Of a DNA stretch of 64,000 bases, positions 37,001 to 49,639 are shown piece after piece. Under the pieces are notes generated by a model that was given only the letters and a program-made list of their open reading frames with translations, made no database searches and was not told where the DNA came from. Each line of letters opens with the position of its first letter. The stretch's first letter is position 1. This stretch comes from Mycteria americana. Taxonomy: Eukaryota; Chordata; Aves; Ciconiiformes; Ciconiidae. Position numbers and translations under genes: made by a program. The stretch is taken from NCBI RefSeq assembly GCF_035582795.1, contig NC_134373.1:13290001-13354000 (forward strand). Reading direction: 5' to 3'.

Positions 37001-39395
37001 TAACGGCTGCTCTCCTGTAAGCTCACCACAGAAAACTAATCTCATCATAAAAATCTCTATCAACAATACAATGATTCTTATATTTTATTTTTACTTTATT
37101 TATTTTTTTAATATTCATACTTATAATTCCTTTATATTTCTTTATATTTTATTTCTATTTTATTTTTATGTACATTTTTCTATAGAGAGACCCTGACAGA
37201 AGAATTTACCTAATGGATCCCCTGTCTGAACCATGAAGCCCTTTATATTCCGGTGAAATATGCAGCCATTGTAGTAGTTACTAGCACAAAGAGCCAGGAA
37301 ATTCTAAGGAAATGAAACAAACTGTATTAACAAACAATTCAGAAATAGCATTCTCCTACTAAAATGATGGCATTGGCAGGACCAAGACTAACCCTTTTGC
37401 CTCTGCTCTGCATTGTGACCATGTGAATTCCACAAGAGTATTACCACAAAATAGTCATAAACAAATTATAGTTAATATGCTCCTTTGACACTGTCACAGA
37501 TACAAAGGATTTTAAATAAAGCCTACAGCACAAGGTTGTCTGACTTGAGGAACAAATAAGAAGCCTGAGACATGCTCACGAGTATCACTTCCATTCAACA
37601 TTTTTATTTTGTAAATATAATTTTGTAATCAATAACTTCATGCCTCAGCTTTGTCAGTTAAAAAGTAAATTATTTCAATTTAACCTTAAGTTTATGGCAG
37701 AACGGAAAACCTGGGGCGTCTGACAAACTGGGAGTGATTCTCAGTCTTTTAAATTAATATCAAATCTGTACAAGTGCGAGCAAACCCAGGGAAATTTGGG
37801 AATCCCAAGCCATGTGCCATATTTGCCCTTAAGGGCAAAGGACACTTTGGAAGATGCTAGAACTTGGAGAGAAGTGGCCCTTAGCTAAACCTTATCTGGT
37901 GAGAAACAGGCAGCAAAGCTCTAGGCAGTATGACACAGTGCACAAGTATACAGTACACAAGTTCCACAAGTGGTATAGGCACTGTACCAGCCTAAAATGT
38001 TAGTATTCCATTACGTGAAAAGATGAATTGCAAAAGCCACTTCACCTCCTCTACAGTCTTTGCTATTTCTACTGCTTTGTTTCACACTAGGCAATCCCGC
38101 TCCTGTTACTTGACTTACTTCGCAAGTCTTTGGTGTACGCTCACAGAATAGTTCAATTTTAATATCTCCCACATCAGTATGCAGCGTGACAGCCTGAGCA
38201 AGAGGCAGAAAATAATAATTAAATCAGCAAAGGAATACTAACAGACTCAGTTTTATTTCCCAGTCCCACCAAGAACATAAGCAAGTTCCCACTGCATATA
38301 ACCATTGTTTCAATATTTGGCCATAGGCAAGGCTATTGCCACAAAACTTCCACACTTCCAGTGAAATCACCAGAAAGCACTTGATTTCATTTAATTTCAA
38401 GACAAACCAAGTTCGCCATGGTAATGCAGAAGCTCTGTTTCATGCTGTTACGCTCCAGAGCTACATTATTCATTTGCAAACTGGACCTACTCAGTCACTT
38501 AACTGCCGAGTTGAAGAATCAAGGTTATATCTATTTCAGATGATGGCATGGTACACATACCTCACTGGTTTACAACCAGAGGAACAACTGATGTGTGTTA
38601 CTTGCCTGCAGCCTTTGGAGTGATAAGGCTAGTTCTGAATGGCACCGTAAATAATCTGCCTTCACAAACAAGCAAATCTACAAAATACACACTTTTCTTA
38701 AGAATTTATGAATAACCTTCATAAAATTTAAAATGGCAGTTACCCAGCCACCTAAGCAAATATATCTCTATAGGCCAAATACATCACAGTGCTCCCATGG
38801 AAAGTGCTAAACTGTGCAAAAACAATTACTGTGGGGCTATACTAGGGATAAGTGCACAGGAAAACTAATAAAAATCAGCATCATGTTGATACTGGCATAC
38901 TGTTCCAGAAGTATACAAATAAAGAAGACAAAATAGCTGCCTGCAATGTCCATGAAGATGCTATAAAAGGTGTATGTACAGTTTAAGACACACAGTCTTA
39001 TCTCTGTTTCCTGATTTGCTAAACTTTTAAAAGCCTGGAAGTGCAGAAGGTTACATACACTCAAGCAGGACTATGTGCTTGCAACTTGAATAATGCTTCT
39101 GTGGTAAAAGAAACCAAACCAGATTACCAAGTATTAGCCAAAGTAAGATTAAAATTTAGGACCTTAGAACTGAAAGTCTAATTATATTTTAGACTGGTGT
39201 AAACTGGCCTATTTTCCTTTTCACAATATCTTGTTACAAGTCTGAAATGAAAACCTAAACTTTTCATTACAAATTCTTCACAGCATCAGAGTAAAATGTG
39301 TAATCCTTTGAGATGCAGAGCAGCTATTCACTTTCCAAGAGATGACCATTTCAGAAAGAATGAAAATATATATAAAGTGCTATTGTTCTCACCAT
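34095..39395 (-). CDS. PPIL3: PPIL3 (cyclophilin-like peptidyl-prolyl isomerase 3)
   Basis: Single-domain cyclophilin found in spliceosomal complexes; it catalyses cis-trans isomerisation of prolyl bonds. Exons in transcript order: 39440–39393 (ATG at its last three bases), 38193–38119, 37303–37210, 36528–36461, 36006–35888, 34221–34095. Coding length is 486 nt, 161 aa, the same as human. The protein begins [20 protein letters not shown]. The active-site Arg is in FHRN (R44), followed by GFMVQTGDP, then [21 protein letters not shown]. The Trp that contacts cyclosporin in CypA is His here, as in human PPIL3. It ends HANPFAL. A noncoding first exon is expected at the CpG island, with donor at 40547–40542. 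PPIL3 is divergent from NIF3L1. The intron at 37080–37190 has a TTTAT-rich low-complexity tract. Confidence 0.96.
37080..37180. repeat. TTTAT-rich low-complexity tract
   Basis: About 100 bp dominated by TTTAT, TTTAA and TATTT words in a PPIL3 intron, ending ~30 bp from the exon at 37210. On the transcribed strand it is A-rich, just past a donor site. Confidence 0.85.
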
Positions 39396-39959
39396 GTCTG
39401 CTTATCAAAAAGCTGAGGTAGATTTGTATACAGCGATTTCCTGCAAAGAAAAGATATGAAATTTGTTGGGTTTTTTCCACCAATCCCCAATTCTTTTTGA
39501 TTCTAAAATATCTATGTGGTTATATGCTTTTACACCACGCAGTTTTACAGTGCCATTGAAGTGACTCTGTGGCTAAATGTTTTACTTGCATTATGCAACT
39601 ATGCAGCATATAAAGAACTAGAAAGGAGCAGAACAAAATAGCTTAGAGAAAGGAGGTGGGGGCAAAAAGAACACCCTTTCCTAAGGCGAAAGTTTATACT
39701 AAGCAATCGCAGCTTTTCGACAGATTATGGTTTTATAAATGACAGAAATTAACAGATAAAAGCCACACGGCAGTACCTAAACAGAAGTGTGATTTGGAGC
39801 CACCTTCTGACAGCTGTCGGTGCCTGCAACAGACAGATACCTGCATCCAAGCACAGGATCAAACTTTATCTTAGTAATATTTTCAAACAAAGCATTTGGA
39901 ACGATGATAATAAAGTCGCCGTTGCCTAGAAAGCAACAGCTTTACACGCTAATTTCTTC

Positions 39960-41000
39960 CCTGTATACTGCCCTCCCTGGCTCGCCCCCAGCCTTGGCAA
40001 GGCCTCTCACAGAAGCCGGGGAACCCGCCAGCAGCCAGCTCCGGCCCGGCCTTCACCCCGGGCTGCAGCCCGCCTTGGGCGGCGGGGCGCCAGGACGAGC
40101 ACCGGCACCGCACACACCGCGGTTAAGCATCCCGGGGCTGACCGCGCTCACGGCAACCCCCCCGCCCTCGGCTCCGATCTGACCAACGACAGCTCGGGGC
40201 TATCGCTCCTTTTCTGCCGATTGAGGTACTTCCACAGAAAATCCACGCACAGGACGTGTGGACTCCGCACGCCCGCCACCCCCATCGCTGCAGGGCGCGG
40301 CGCGGCCCAGCTTCTCCACCGGCGAGCGACTCAGGCGGCACCGCCCCGCCCGGGGCGCCCGCCGTCCCCGCTGCCCCCTGCTCCCGCCGCTTCCGCCAGC
40401 TCGGCCTCCCCGCGCCGCCCCCGCGCCTTCAGCCTCGCCCAAACCTGCCGAGGCTGGACCCAAACCCAGCGCCCGCCGCCGGGAAGCGGCTCCCCGGCTC
40501 CCCTCACGCGGGCAGGAAGGGGCTGGGCCGTCCTCGCCGCAGCTCACCGCCGGCGCGGCGCGGAGAGGCCGCCCCCAGCCCCGCTAGCCCGGCGGAAGCG
40601 GCGGGGCCGGGCGCGGGCTCCGCCCCGCGGCCCTGGCCCTGCGCCGGCGTGAGGTGAGTGCGGGTCCCGGCGGCGGCGAAGGCCGCTGGCGGTGACCCAA
40701 GGCCGCCTGTCCCGGTCCTGCTTGCTCCCCCCCCTCGCCGAGAGGCAAACGCTTCTCCGGTTGGATTCCGCGGGTCGGTTTTAGCGCGTGAAGATGGATG
40801 AAGTTGAAGCTCCTTACGTTTCTTGCACGACTCTACAGGGTCGTTTACGGTGTTTCACCGTGAGAGCCCCGAGGCAGGGGGGGTGTGCCCCCGGCCGGCG
40901 CCCCGGGGGAAGGCGGCGGGCCTCCGGCTGCGGCGGCTGCTGGGGGGAGGCGGGGCCGCGCTCCCCTCTGTCAGCGGGGCGGCATTCGCAGCCCCAACAC
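39960..41000. promoter_or_regulatory. Shared CpG island: divergent PPIL3 / NIF3L1 promoter
   Basis: One CpG-rich block lies between the PPIL3 start exon and the NIF3L1 start exon. On the minus strand a donor (CCGGCG|gtgagc) sits at 40547. On the plus strand a donor (GGCGTGAG|gtgagt) sits at 40654. The two genes are transcribed away from each other here, as in human. No TATA box is seen. Confidence 0.8.
40548..40653. other. Interval holding the noncoding first exons of PPIL3 (−) and NIF3L1 (+)
   Basis: The lower edge is the inferred PPIL3 exon 1 donor and the upper edge is the inferred NIF3L1 exon 1 donor, only 106 bp apart. The start sites themselves are not visible. Either the exons are very short, or the two transcripts overlap at their 5' ends. 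Confidence 0.45.
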
Positions 41001-41077
41001 TCTTAACTCTGCTGCTTCAGCCACTGAATTACCTAGGCTTATTCCTGCCTTTTTTTACCCCCTCTACAGATAGCTAC

Positions 41078-44000
41078 ATGCTATTGCCTGGCACACAGCT
41101 GCTTCACCGGCCTCTCCGCTGCATCCGTGCTGTGGGCCGCCAGCCCTCACGCTCCCTCATGAACCTCCGGGAGCTCGTTTCTGCCCTGAATGACTTTGCA
41201 TCCCTCTCTCTGGCTGAAAGCTGGGACAATGTGGGGTTGCTGGTGGAACCAAGTCCTCCCCACACTGTGAACACCCTTTTCCTCACTAACGACCTCACTG
41301 AGGAGGTGATGGAAGAGGCAGTGCAGAAGAAGGCAGACCTTATTCTTTCTTACCACCCTCCTATATTCACACCACTCAAGCGAGTAACATGGAAGACCTG
41401 GAAGGAACGGCTGGTGGTCCGAGCCCTGGAGCACAGAATCGGGATTTACTCTCCGCATACGGCATACGATGCCATACCTCACGGAGTCAATAACTGGCTA
41501 ACAAAGGGACTCGGTGAGATTCTGCTAAAAACAAACAAAAATTTTAAAATTATTCATCAGTATATGTTATTTTATGTGGGGACCTTCCCTCATTTTCCTT
41601 TCTTCCAGCTTTTACAGGTATGATTGGAGTACGTCCTTCCCTCCCCCCCCCCATATTCTTCTAGTAGTTCTGAGTACCCTAAACATATTTTATGAATTTA
41701 TCTTGGTGAGAAGTACCAGATACAAACACTAGAGGACATTTTCAGATGCATGCCTGTACTATTGGATGTAGTCAGAACTGGTGCAGCACATTTATTGTCC
41801 ACCTTGGTTGCAAAGTTTAGACCACTGACTTTAAATCACTACCTTTAATTCATAAAGTGCAAGATCTCATTGTTTGCAAAGGACTTAAGGTACCTGAAAT
41901 TATTCTAGATTTTTATCCTGTATTGTGGCTCAGAAATGAAAACAGCTATGTCTTTCCCAGCCTGATTTACAGATGAGAAACTATTTTGGTTTTGTACAAT
42001 TCTTAGGATAAAACGGATAGCATTAAGAATGACAAATAATATATATCCATCAACTTCTTTGCGCTTAAAATAGACTGTGCCTAATGGAGACAGCAGGGCA
42101 TGACATCCTCACTTCTGGTCAGGGAAAATGGATTCAAGTGCAAAATTTGCATCTTTTTGTTGCATCTCTTTAGGATATGTGCTAAATCAGTATTAGGATT
42201 TAGCTAATGCAGCTTTATAAAACAGCAGTCTTGTACTGTTTTCTCAGGTGCTTGTACTTCTGTCCCACTGCATCCATCAGCTGCACCAAGCTATCCAGCT
42301 GAGGGCACTCACCGGGTAGAATTCTGCACAAACACTGAGCATCTGGACACAGTGCTGTCCAAAATCAAAGACATCCAAGAGATCTCCTGTCTCACTACTC
42401 TTCCTGCCAGGTATCTGCTTTGCTCTAATGTTGTATTCTTTCTGTTGTTTGAAACAGTAAGTTGCTGGAATTGTATTTTATTGTTGTAATTACTTTGTTC
42501 CTCTGTGCATTGCTGCTGTTTTTTTCAGCAACAGATCTAGAAACTTAAAGAATAATCATCCCTTTGTGATCAGTCTGTGTTATACTAAATGGTAACAGCA
42601 ACTCAGTGCAGCATCACATAGATTAGAGGTGGTAAAGAGTATTAACAGGAAATTTGATGAGGACAGTTGAGTTAAATTCCCATATCTGTTTCTTCCAAGA
42701 GAGTAGACTAGACTAGGCTAGGCTATTACAATGCCTTCTTTTTTACTTTCTCTGTGGTAGAATAGCCACTGGGATAGAATAACTTTGTTTAATATTAATA
42801 TGATGCTGAAATTTTATCTAGTTTCTTAGCAAGCACCAAGCATATCTTTCCTCAGGGTTGAAGGTGAGGAGCAAACACGAGTCAGTTTGAACTGCTCTCA
42901 GAAAGCACTGTTGGAGGTGGTGGCATTATTGTCCCACAACAGCCTTCTTTATCACAAGACCGAGATTCTCTTATTACAAAAGGTAACAAAATCACTTATT
43001 ACTTCCAGTGAATGTATTACTTGTGTGAGCTAAGTGCCCTAAACACTGAAATGCAGTACTATAGTAGCATCACAGGTTTCCTATGCTACCCTGTCGGTGC
43101 TCTGAAATACTGGTCTGTGGGGATTTGAAGCCACACACATCTTCCAAAACAATGCAAATAGCTGTGTGGCCTATACTAATTCTTAAATCGGTTCCAATAG
43201 CTAGTATAGTTAGTATGTTACATGGGAGAACATCACATACGTATTTTTTCATAAAGTTCAGAGGCATTCCTGAATATCCAATGTACTCATCTTTGTACAG
43301 TATGGAAAGCAATGCAAACTTCTGGAGTCAGCTTTCTCACAGTAATTTTAATTTCTTTTCAGCCTCCTCTTCCTCATACTGGAATGGGACGTCTGTGCAC
43401 ACTGAGCGAGCCAGTCTCCTTGTCAGACATAATTGAGCGTATCAAAAGCCACCTAAAATTACCCTACATCCGCTTAGCCATGGGAATGGGGAAGACACTA
43501 GGTAAACAGTCCTGCAAGTATGACTGTCCATTAGATCTAGTATTCCAGGAAGACAAGGAGTGTGAGTGTGTGCATGAGCATGTGAAATACTGCTGCCTTG
43601 GATAGGTTTACTTCCAAGTAGTATGAAGCACTGTTAAAGACGAGAAACAGCATTTTAGAATTTACATGATACAATCACGCAAAAAGAATCTCCTCTGTAT
43701 TTTTAATTGGAAGTTTTATATTATGCTGGTTGTCACTGTGAAGAAGGGACAGTACAAGTTGAACACAAGACATCCTTTTTCATAATTTGTATAATGACTA
43801 AGATTCTTTTCCCCCCAGGATATCAGACACAAATGTGTACCATTTCCTTGTACACTCCTTTTTTGTGACTGAATGTTAAATTTCAAAGCACCTTAAAATA
43901 GTAAGATGCTTTATGGTATCCTTATGAACGTGTAACCATCCATGTTTTGATGAAAGAGAAATAGTGGCAAAGAAGGTGAACTATCCTAGCTCAAACAGTG

Positions 44001-46156
44001 GGTCACTAGTAAAATGTGGAGCAAGTGTCCTCTTATCCCAGTTACCTATCCTAATCTCCAAGGAGCACAGCTATTAGAATTTGTGAGAGCAAATTTGTTG
44101 AGAACTCTTTGTAACTTACGAGACAGAAGTCTTACCAGAAGCCTCTTATACTATCAATTGCATGAAAAAACCCACAAACTATTTTGAAGCCTCTCATTGT
44201 GTGGGATTGTAGTGGTGTGGCTCCACTTAAATCAACAGTAATTACATGACAACATACTGTAAAACCTTAATAGAATTTGAAAACTCTCTCTCTGTGTTGT
44301 GTGTCCCCTCTCTGTAGTGAATGTAATATATATGGAGAATTAAATTTCCTGTCACTATCACATACGTAATAGCTTGGAATCAGCAATCATAGCAAATGGG
44401 CAAATTTTTAATGGCGTGGAGCAGCTCTCAGCTTGCATTGAGATTGGCCTTCTGAGAGCTAAAAGTTAGGAACCAGTATATCTCAGAGGCAAAATGCTGC
44501 CTTAGTGGTATCATTAGTTGGAAAACTAATGATGGTGGAACATGAGTCCTGGAAAGAGTAGCAGCCTATTAAAGAGTTCAGAAACCTAACTAAGTAACAC
44601 CTCACTAGGAGAGAACTAGCCAGCAGCCAGCCTCCGTGCTGTAGTTTTCTGCAAACTTTCCTACCCCTTGAAGAAAAAAATCTACACATCTATTTGGTAC
44701 ACAGAGGATTTTGCTGTATTATTAGAGATGTTAAAGGCCCATGACCATTTAAAACTGACAGATGTCTCTTCCTCCAACAAATTTACATTGACCCTAAAAT
44801 CAAGGTAGTGTTATTGTGAAACAATTAATAACAATACTGATATGAAGGCTGAAGGGGGGAGGGAAGGACAGAGGGAAAAGAGTTTAATTGTGGCACCTTG
44901 TATTCTGCAGAATCACCAGTGAAGAAAGCTGCTCTGTGTGCTGGTTCTGGGAGCAGCGTCCTGAAGGGAATGGAAGCTGACCTCTATCTCACAGGTAAAA
45001 GATTATGTTGCTGTTTCATTATCTTTATAAAAATAGTCACTAGGAAAAAAAAAAAAAGGAAAAAAGAAAAGAGTTGACTGGCTGTTGGAAGATTTGGCCA
45101 GAAAGAATTACCTGTTATAACTGAGAAACAATCAGTTAGTTATTGGAACAATAGAAGAATAACATTAAAGTAGAGATATCATGGATCAGATGGCTGTGTG
45201 GCACAGCAAAGGTTATTTGAATTAAAACATTGCTATACAGGCATTATTTCAACACATCAGTGTTGATGGCAGTCTATTGCAACCTTCAGTGTGTTTGTCC
45301 TTTGGCAAGATACAAGGTATTTCCTTAGTTCCCTAGAGAATTCCTTAATGGAAAATGGAACATAATACAGTCTACAGAATCTTCCAAAGGAACCCCATAG
45401 TGTATCTGACCAAAGGGACACTTAGTCCATTATCCTCTTTTCTGACAGTGGGACAGCTACTCTCTACAGCTTGCTCAACAATGTGAAGGCTGCCTTGCAT
45501 CCTGTAGTACTTAATTCAAGCAAGTTCTTTGGCAAGGCACGTCCCATCTGCCCCTTATATACAGCCCTGCAGATCTGACCCTCAGACACCCTGTTTGCAA
45601 GGCTTCCTAATGCTGTCCTCAATCACAGCAACCCACATGACATCCAGACAGTCCACTTCCAAACCACTCTGCGCACTCTTATTTCCTGCCCAAAGTGGCA
45701 GGATCTACCACTATTCAAAGAGGACAAGGAATTTCTGTGGTTTAGTCTCTTGTATACGGGGGATATCAGCTGAAAGTCCTTCAAGGGACACTAGAGTAGG
45801 TGTGTTCCATGTTCTCATACTGAGCAGATGGTGTTGCATTCCCCCGTATGGGCTACATCCCCTGTTAAGTCTTCCCAGCTTCTAGCTAAGATTCTGCATA
45901 CATTGCAAAGAACTGGTTACCTAAACCGTACTGTTAGTGATCTACATGGCATTTCTTTCTCAAAATGGCAGGAGAGATGTCCCACCATGACGTTCTGGAT
46001 GCAGTTGCCAATGGGATAAGTGTTATTCTGTGTGAGCATAGTAACACTGAGCGAGGCTTCTTGTCAGAGCTGCGTGACATGCTATCTATCCACCTACAGA
46101 ACAAAATCAACATAATTGTGTCTGAGAAAGATAGAGATCCTCTCCAGGTGGCATAG
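41078..46156 (+). CDS. NIF3L1: NIF3L1 (NIF3-like protein 1)
   Basis: Conserved NIF3/DUF34-family metal-binding protein of uncertain biochemical role, reported in cytoplasm and linked to mitochondria and transcription cofactors. Coding exons: 41078–41513, 42248–42410, 42856–42982, 43363–43501, 44911–44994, 45972–46156. The sum is 1134 nt, 377 aa plus TAG, equal to human. Metal-site motifs are SYHPPIF (~90), HTAYD (~127), GEMSHHD and EHSNTERG near the C-terminus; it ends DRDPLQVA. The first ~27 residues are Arg-rich and without acids, like a mitochondrial presequence. A second in-frame ATG at 41159 is Met28, aligning with human Met28. Both starts have weak context (T and C at −3). Exon 41070–41513 has acceptor ctctacag. 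A17 follows two bases after the stop. Confidence 0.96.
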
Positions 46157-46157
46157 G

Positions 46158-46174
46158 AAAAAAAAAAAAAAAAA
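46158..46174. repeat. A17 tract directly after the NIF3L1 stop codon
   Basis: TAGG is followed by 17 A in the exon. It is genomic, in the 3' UTR, and may cause internal oligo-dT priming in cDNA data. Confidence 0.9.
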
Positions 46175-46389
46175 GAGGAGTGCGAAAATTCACTCAAGAG
46201 TTTCATGGTATCTTGCACAGACCTATCCAACTGCAAGCTTAATGAAGATACTCTGAATTGCTTCAGTACAGAATGATTATATTATATGTTCCCTTAAAGT
46301 TTGGGATATATTTTGTCATCTGTCAGATAAAACAAATGCTTGTTTTGGGCTACAGAAGGCTGATTTACTCAATTACTGGGCTGGACTTG

Positions 46390-46395
46390 AATAAA
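46390..46395 (+). terminator. NIF3L1 poly(A) signal AATAAA
   Basis: Canonical hexamer ~235 bp past the stop codon on the plus strand, followed by T-rich sequence. It is the first strong signal after the gene. Confidence 0.7.
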
Positions 46396-48582
46396 TTTAC
46401 TGTTACTGCATAAACTTACTAGATATATTTGATAACTTGATACTCAAGGAGTGGTTTGGGTAAAATATAAAAACCTGACTTATCTCTAGTTTTAAGCTTA
46501 CACAACAGTTCTACCCTACTGCAGTTATGTCGAATCATGTCAGTACAAATCACTGATATTTTAGCTAATAAATCTCCTGATAATAGTTAATGAAAGGGGG
46601 TGGATCAGCCACGTGCATGAACAGTTTTATTAAGACACCACTCATATGCAAACATAGAATGCAATTCAGGTATTTGGTACTAGTATTCAATTGCACAATC
46701 CACCATTAATGCAGCTTTAAGGCTGCTTAATAGAGGGACTCTCAACTAAAAAAGCTTTGGAAGGTTAAAACTCAATTCCTTAACAAAGCTGTACATTAAT
46801 GTGCCTTTCTTACTTTCTTTTAAAAACAGTTTCTATAACTATGGCTCTTAATTACAGGATTACTAAAACTGAACAAGTAGCATGTTCACCACTGATAATG
46901 CTTGGTTTTTATTTTTTAAGTTAGGTTTTTTTGTTGCCTTTTTTTTTAAAAGAAAAAAAAAATCCTCTGGTTGCATACCTTACCATCTCCGGATTATCTG
47001 CACACCAGAAGAATATTTAAACAAAATGAAAATATTTCCACTGCAAATTTGTAAAGATCTTGGCATCATCCTTTTAAGTTTAAGTTAATAAAACTGGCTC
47101 ATCAAGCAATGTCTTTACCACATAATTGCATATGTCTTGTTCCACTTATACTTGAGTGGAAAGAGATGACTCCAGTATTATCTGAAGCTACTGAGGCTGT
47201 ATAAAGGCCATCATTCTTATCAGTACCATGAAGACCTCTCAGTAAGCTGAGGAACAGGAAGTGGGAAGAAATTTTTTCTTTCCCAAGTAAAGGAAAGGAC
47301 TGTGGAAGTCCTTCCAAATCCCTCCAAATCCAACAATTCTGTATTACTATAGAAGACATTAAAATGCTACTACCCTAGTACATACACAGAATTCAAGAGA
47401 CAGCAAGTTAATGCATAGATGGAGTAATTGTCCAGAAACAGCATGAAATCAGGATAAAATACTTTAAACACAAAACCCACAGGAATTAATTCACAGTAGT
47501 TTTTCTTTAGCTTGCATGCTCACATCACAGAATCAGCAGCAGCCAAAAACAGATTCAAACTTAACCTTCTCTTAGCAGATGTGTGGTATCTCCTGCAGCC
47601 CTCCTCTTGGCCTGTATGGGCGTCTGGTAGTCTACCAAAACTGTTAGCAGGTAACTCTGAACTCAGGATGATTATAGCGCTTCATTGAAGTAAATTTCAC
47701 ATCTAGAAAACCAGATATAATTGCACTGAAAATGCACCACAGTATCGCTATCTGTAAACACATTAGCTGGTGTCTTCCATATGTACTCAGAGTATAAATT
47801 AAATCTTGAGTTTCATAGGAACGGTAAAGAGAGAGTCAAAGGACAGCAAAATAGGATTTAGTTGCTAGTTAGCTACAATACTTTTTAAGTTTTTCCAAGA
47901 ACACATCTCTTCAAGTGGCAGAGTTCTTGTTCTTGAACTCTACATCTGACTTACAGAACTTGGGTACAACACAATGCCTTGATCATTGTTTTAGTGATTC
48001 TGACGGTAGCTTAAGTGGTGACAGGCAGGACCTGATGCATTTTGCAAAGTTTTGGAATTGCAGCCTGTAAAATGCAGATGCAAGTGCCACCAAAAGAGAA
48101 TGTTAGTTGGAAAATGTTCTGGGGGAGGAAGCTGGAGAGTACTGCTGGCATGTACCAGTTTTTCCCCCATAAGACTCTCCAGCAAAGCTAATTAGGTCCT
48201 ATATTTGAAGAATCAAGTTGTCAGTGGGATAAGTAGGTACCCCGTGTTTTCAATACAAACAAAAGTCAGGCTGTAAACCTCTGTCTGTTGCTTCTGTCAG
48301 TGAGGGGTAGACCAGGTAACTATTATTCCATGTGATGTTTTGGTTCTCTTCAAAAGCTATATACTGGTATTTAAAAGGCAGGCAAACGAATTTTGATACC
48401 TTATAAGAAACAATATAAAATATTTTTACTAATTAGTTTGACATCTTCTGCACACTGCATGAGGATTTGCACAGATATTTGACGTAATAATGAAAACAAG
48501 GCTTTCACACAACTGCCAGAAGGATCTCTATCTTCCTGTAACATAAAAAGATTGTGGAAGACAAGACAAGCTAATGAAAATT
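46396..48582. other. Convergent intergenic region, NIF3L1 / ORC2
   Basis: A/T-rich sequence without exon-like frames; the open frames here are short and without domain signal. It may include distal 3' UTR of NIF3L1. Confidence 0.55.
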
Positions 48583-48598
48583 AATAAAGTACTTTATT
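48583..48598. terminator. Palindromic poly(A) signal serving both strands (ORC2 end)
   Basis: AATAAAGTACTTTATT is a perfect 16-bp palindrome, so both strands read AATAAA. On the minus strand it is ~1.04 kb past the ORC2 stop and is the likely ORC2 3' end. On the plus strand it could act as a distal NIF3L1 site. Confidence 0.65.
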
Positions 48599-48798
48599 TG
48601 ATTGATTTGAACATTACAACATTGAGCTGTAACACAGCTACCAAATATTAGACATACAGAATCCCTGAAGTCTGGCTGGCAGACTACAGTTGATGGAACT
48701 ATAGGGTTTACTCCCACATACCTGAGAAACAAAGTGAAGAAAAGCTGTCAAACTTCAGTAGTCTCCCAACCTCTAAGGGCTTAAAAAAGGGAGAGCTT

Positions 48799-49044
48799 TT
48801 AAGTGGCATTTAAGGCGTCCTCCAGGATCAGTGGACACTCCTGATGTAAAAAATACATATATACAATCAAGCTTTTAAAAAATAGACAAAAAAACTTCAC
48901 AGCTTCTTCATATTCCTCGATTGCAACTTGGAAAGTAGACCAAAGGAGCTGGATCCTCTCACCCTCACCAATAGGCAAGGACTTGAGTCCATCACAATTT
49001 TGATTATCTAAATCTTCATATAAAAGGATTTGGGTTTGGGGCAA
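48799..49044 (-). other. Unassigned 81-codon ORF in the ORC2 3' UTR
   Basis: Lies between the ORC2 stop and its likely poly(A) signal, on the ORC2 strand. The middle part (LKSLPIGEGERIQLLWSTFQ, then VAIEEYEEAV) looks protein-like, with normal codon use. I do not recognise a domain. It may be 3' UTR that is open by chance or a relict exon. Confidence 0.25.
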
Positions 49045-49639
49045 GTCCTTCAGTTCTATTGCCAGAATTTAATAACTTACCCACAGTATCCCAAACCCAC
49101 TAGTATTCTCCTTTCCTCATGCAGTCAAGGCAGGTCTCTTAGCATTATAAATCTTGGCTTCTTCATACACTGGAAGCTAGTCTTGTCTAACTGGTAAAGG
49201 AGTACTGGAAAGCACTCGGTTGAGAAAAGTTGCACCACTAGTACAAACTAAAGCTCTGACCATCTAGTGATTTGCACTTCCCAAGTAAACTGCTGCAATC
49301 AAACCCTCCTGTCTGTTGAGGTAGAGAGCAGAAGGCACAATCTTACCGAGTTTGTTTTTCTGGCTGTAACATTGGCTGCATAGATATGAAGAAGGCATCA
49401 TCTGAGCTAAGAGACAAAGCAGACAAATCTAACTACAGAGCAAGAGATGCCTTGCTTACAGAAGTTATCATTCCAAACTACCTGAAGTAGTTGAACAACA
49501 AGCATCATTCATTACAATTATTACATTTCAGTAAGTAGTCCAGCAGCCTTGGGGTTAGAGGGAGAGAGATCTCAGTATAGGCCCCTCTCCAGCAGCCCTT
49601 AAGAGCAATTGCCGTAGATGCTTTGAGAACAGAGAAACG

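Noticed and set aside
45529-45885. 118-codon plus-strand frame before the last NIF3L1 exon
   Set aside because: Intronic; NIF3L1 closes at exactly 377 aa without it, and it has no recognisable domain.
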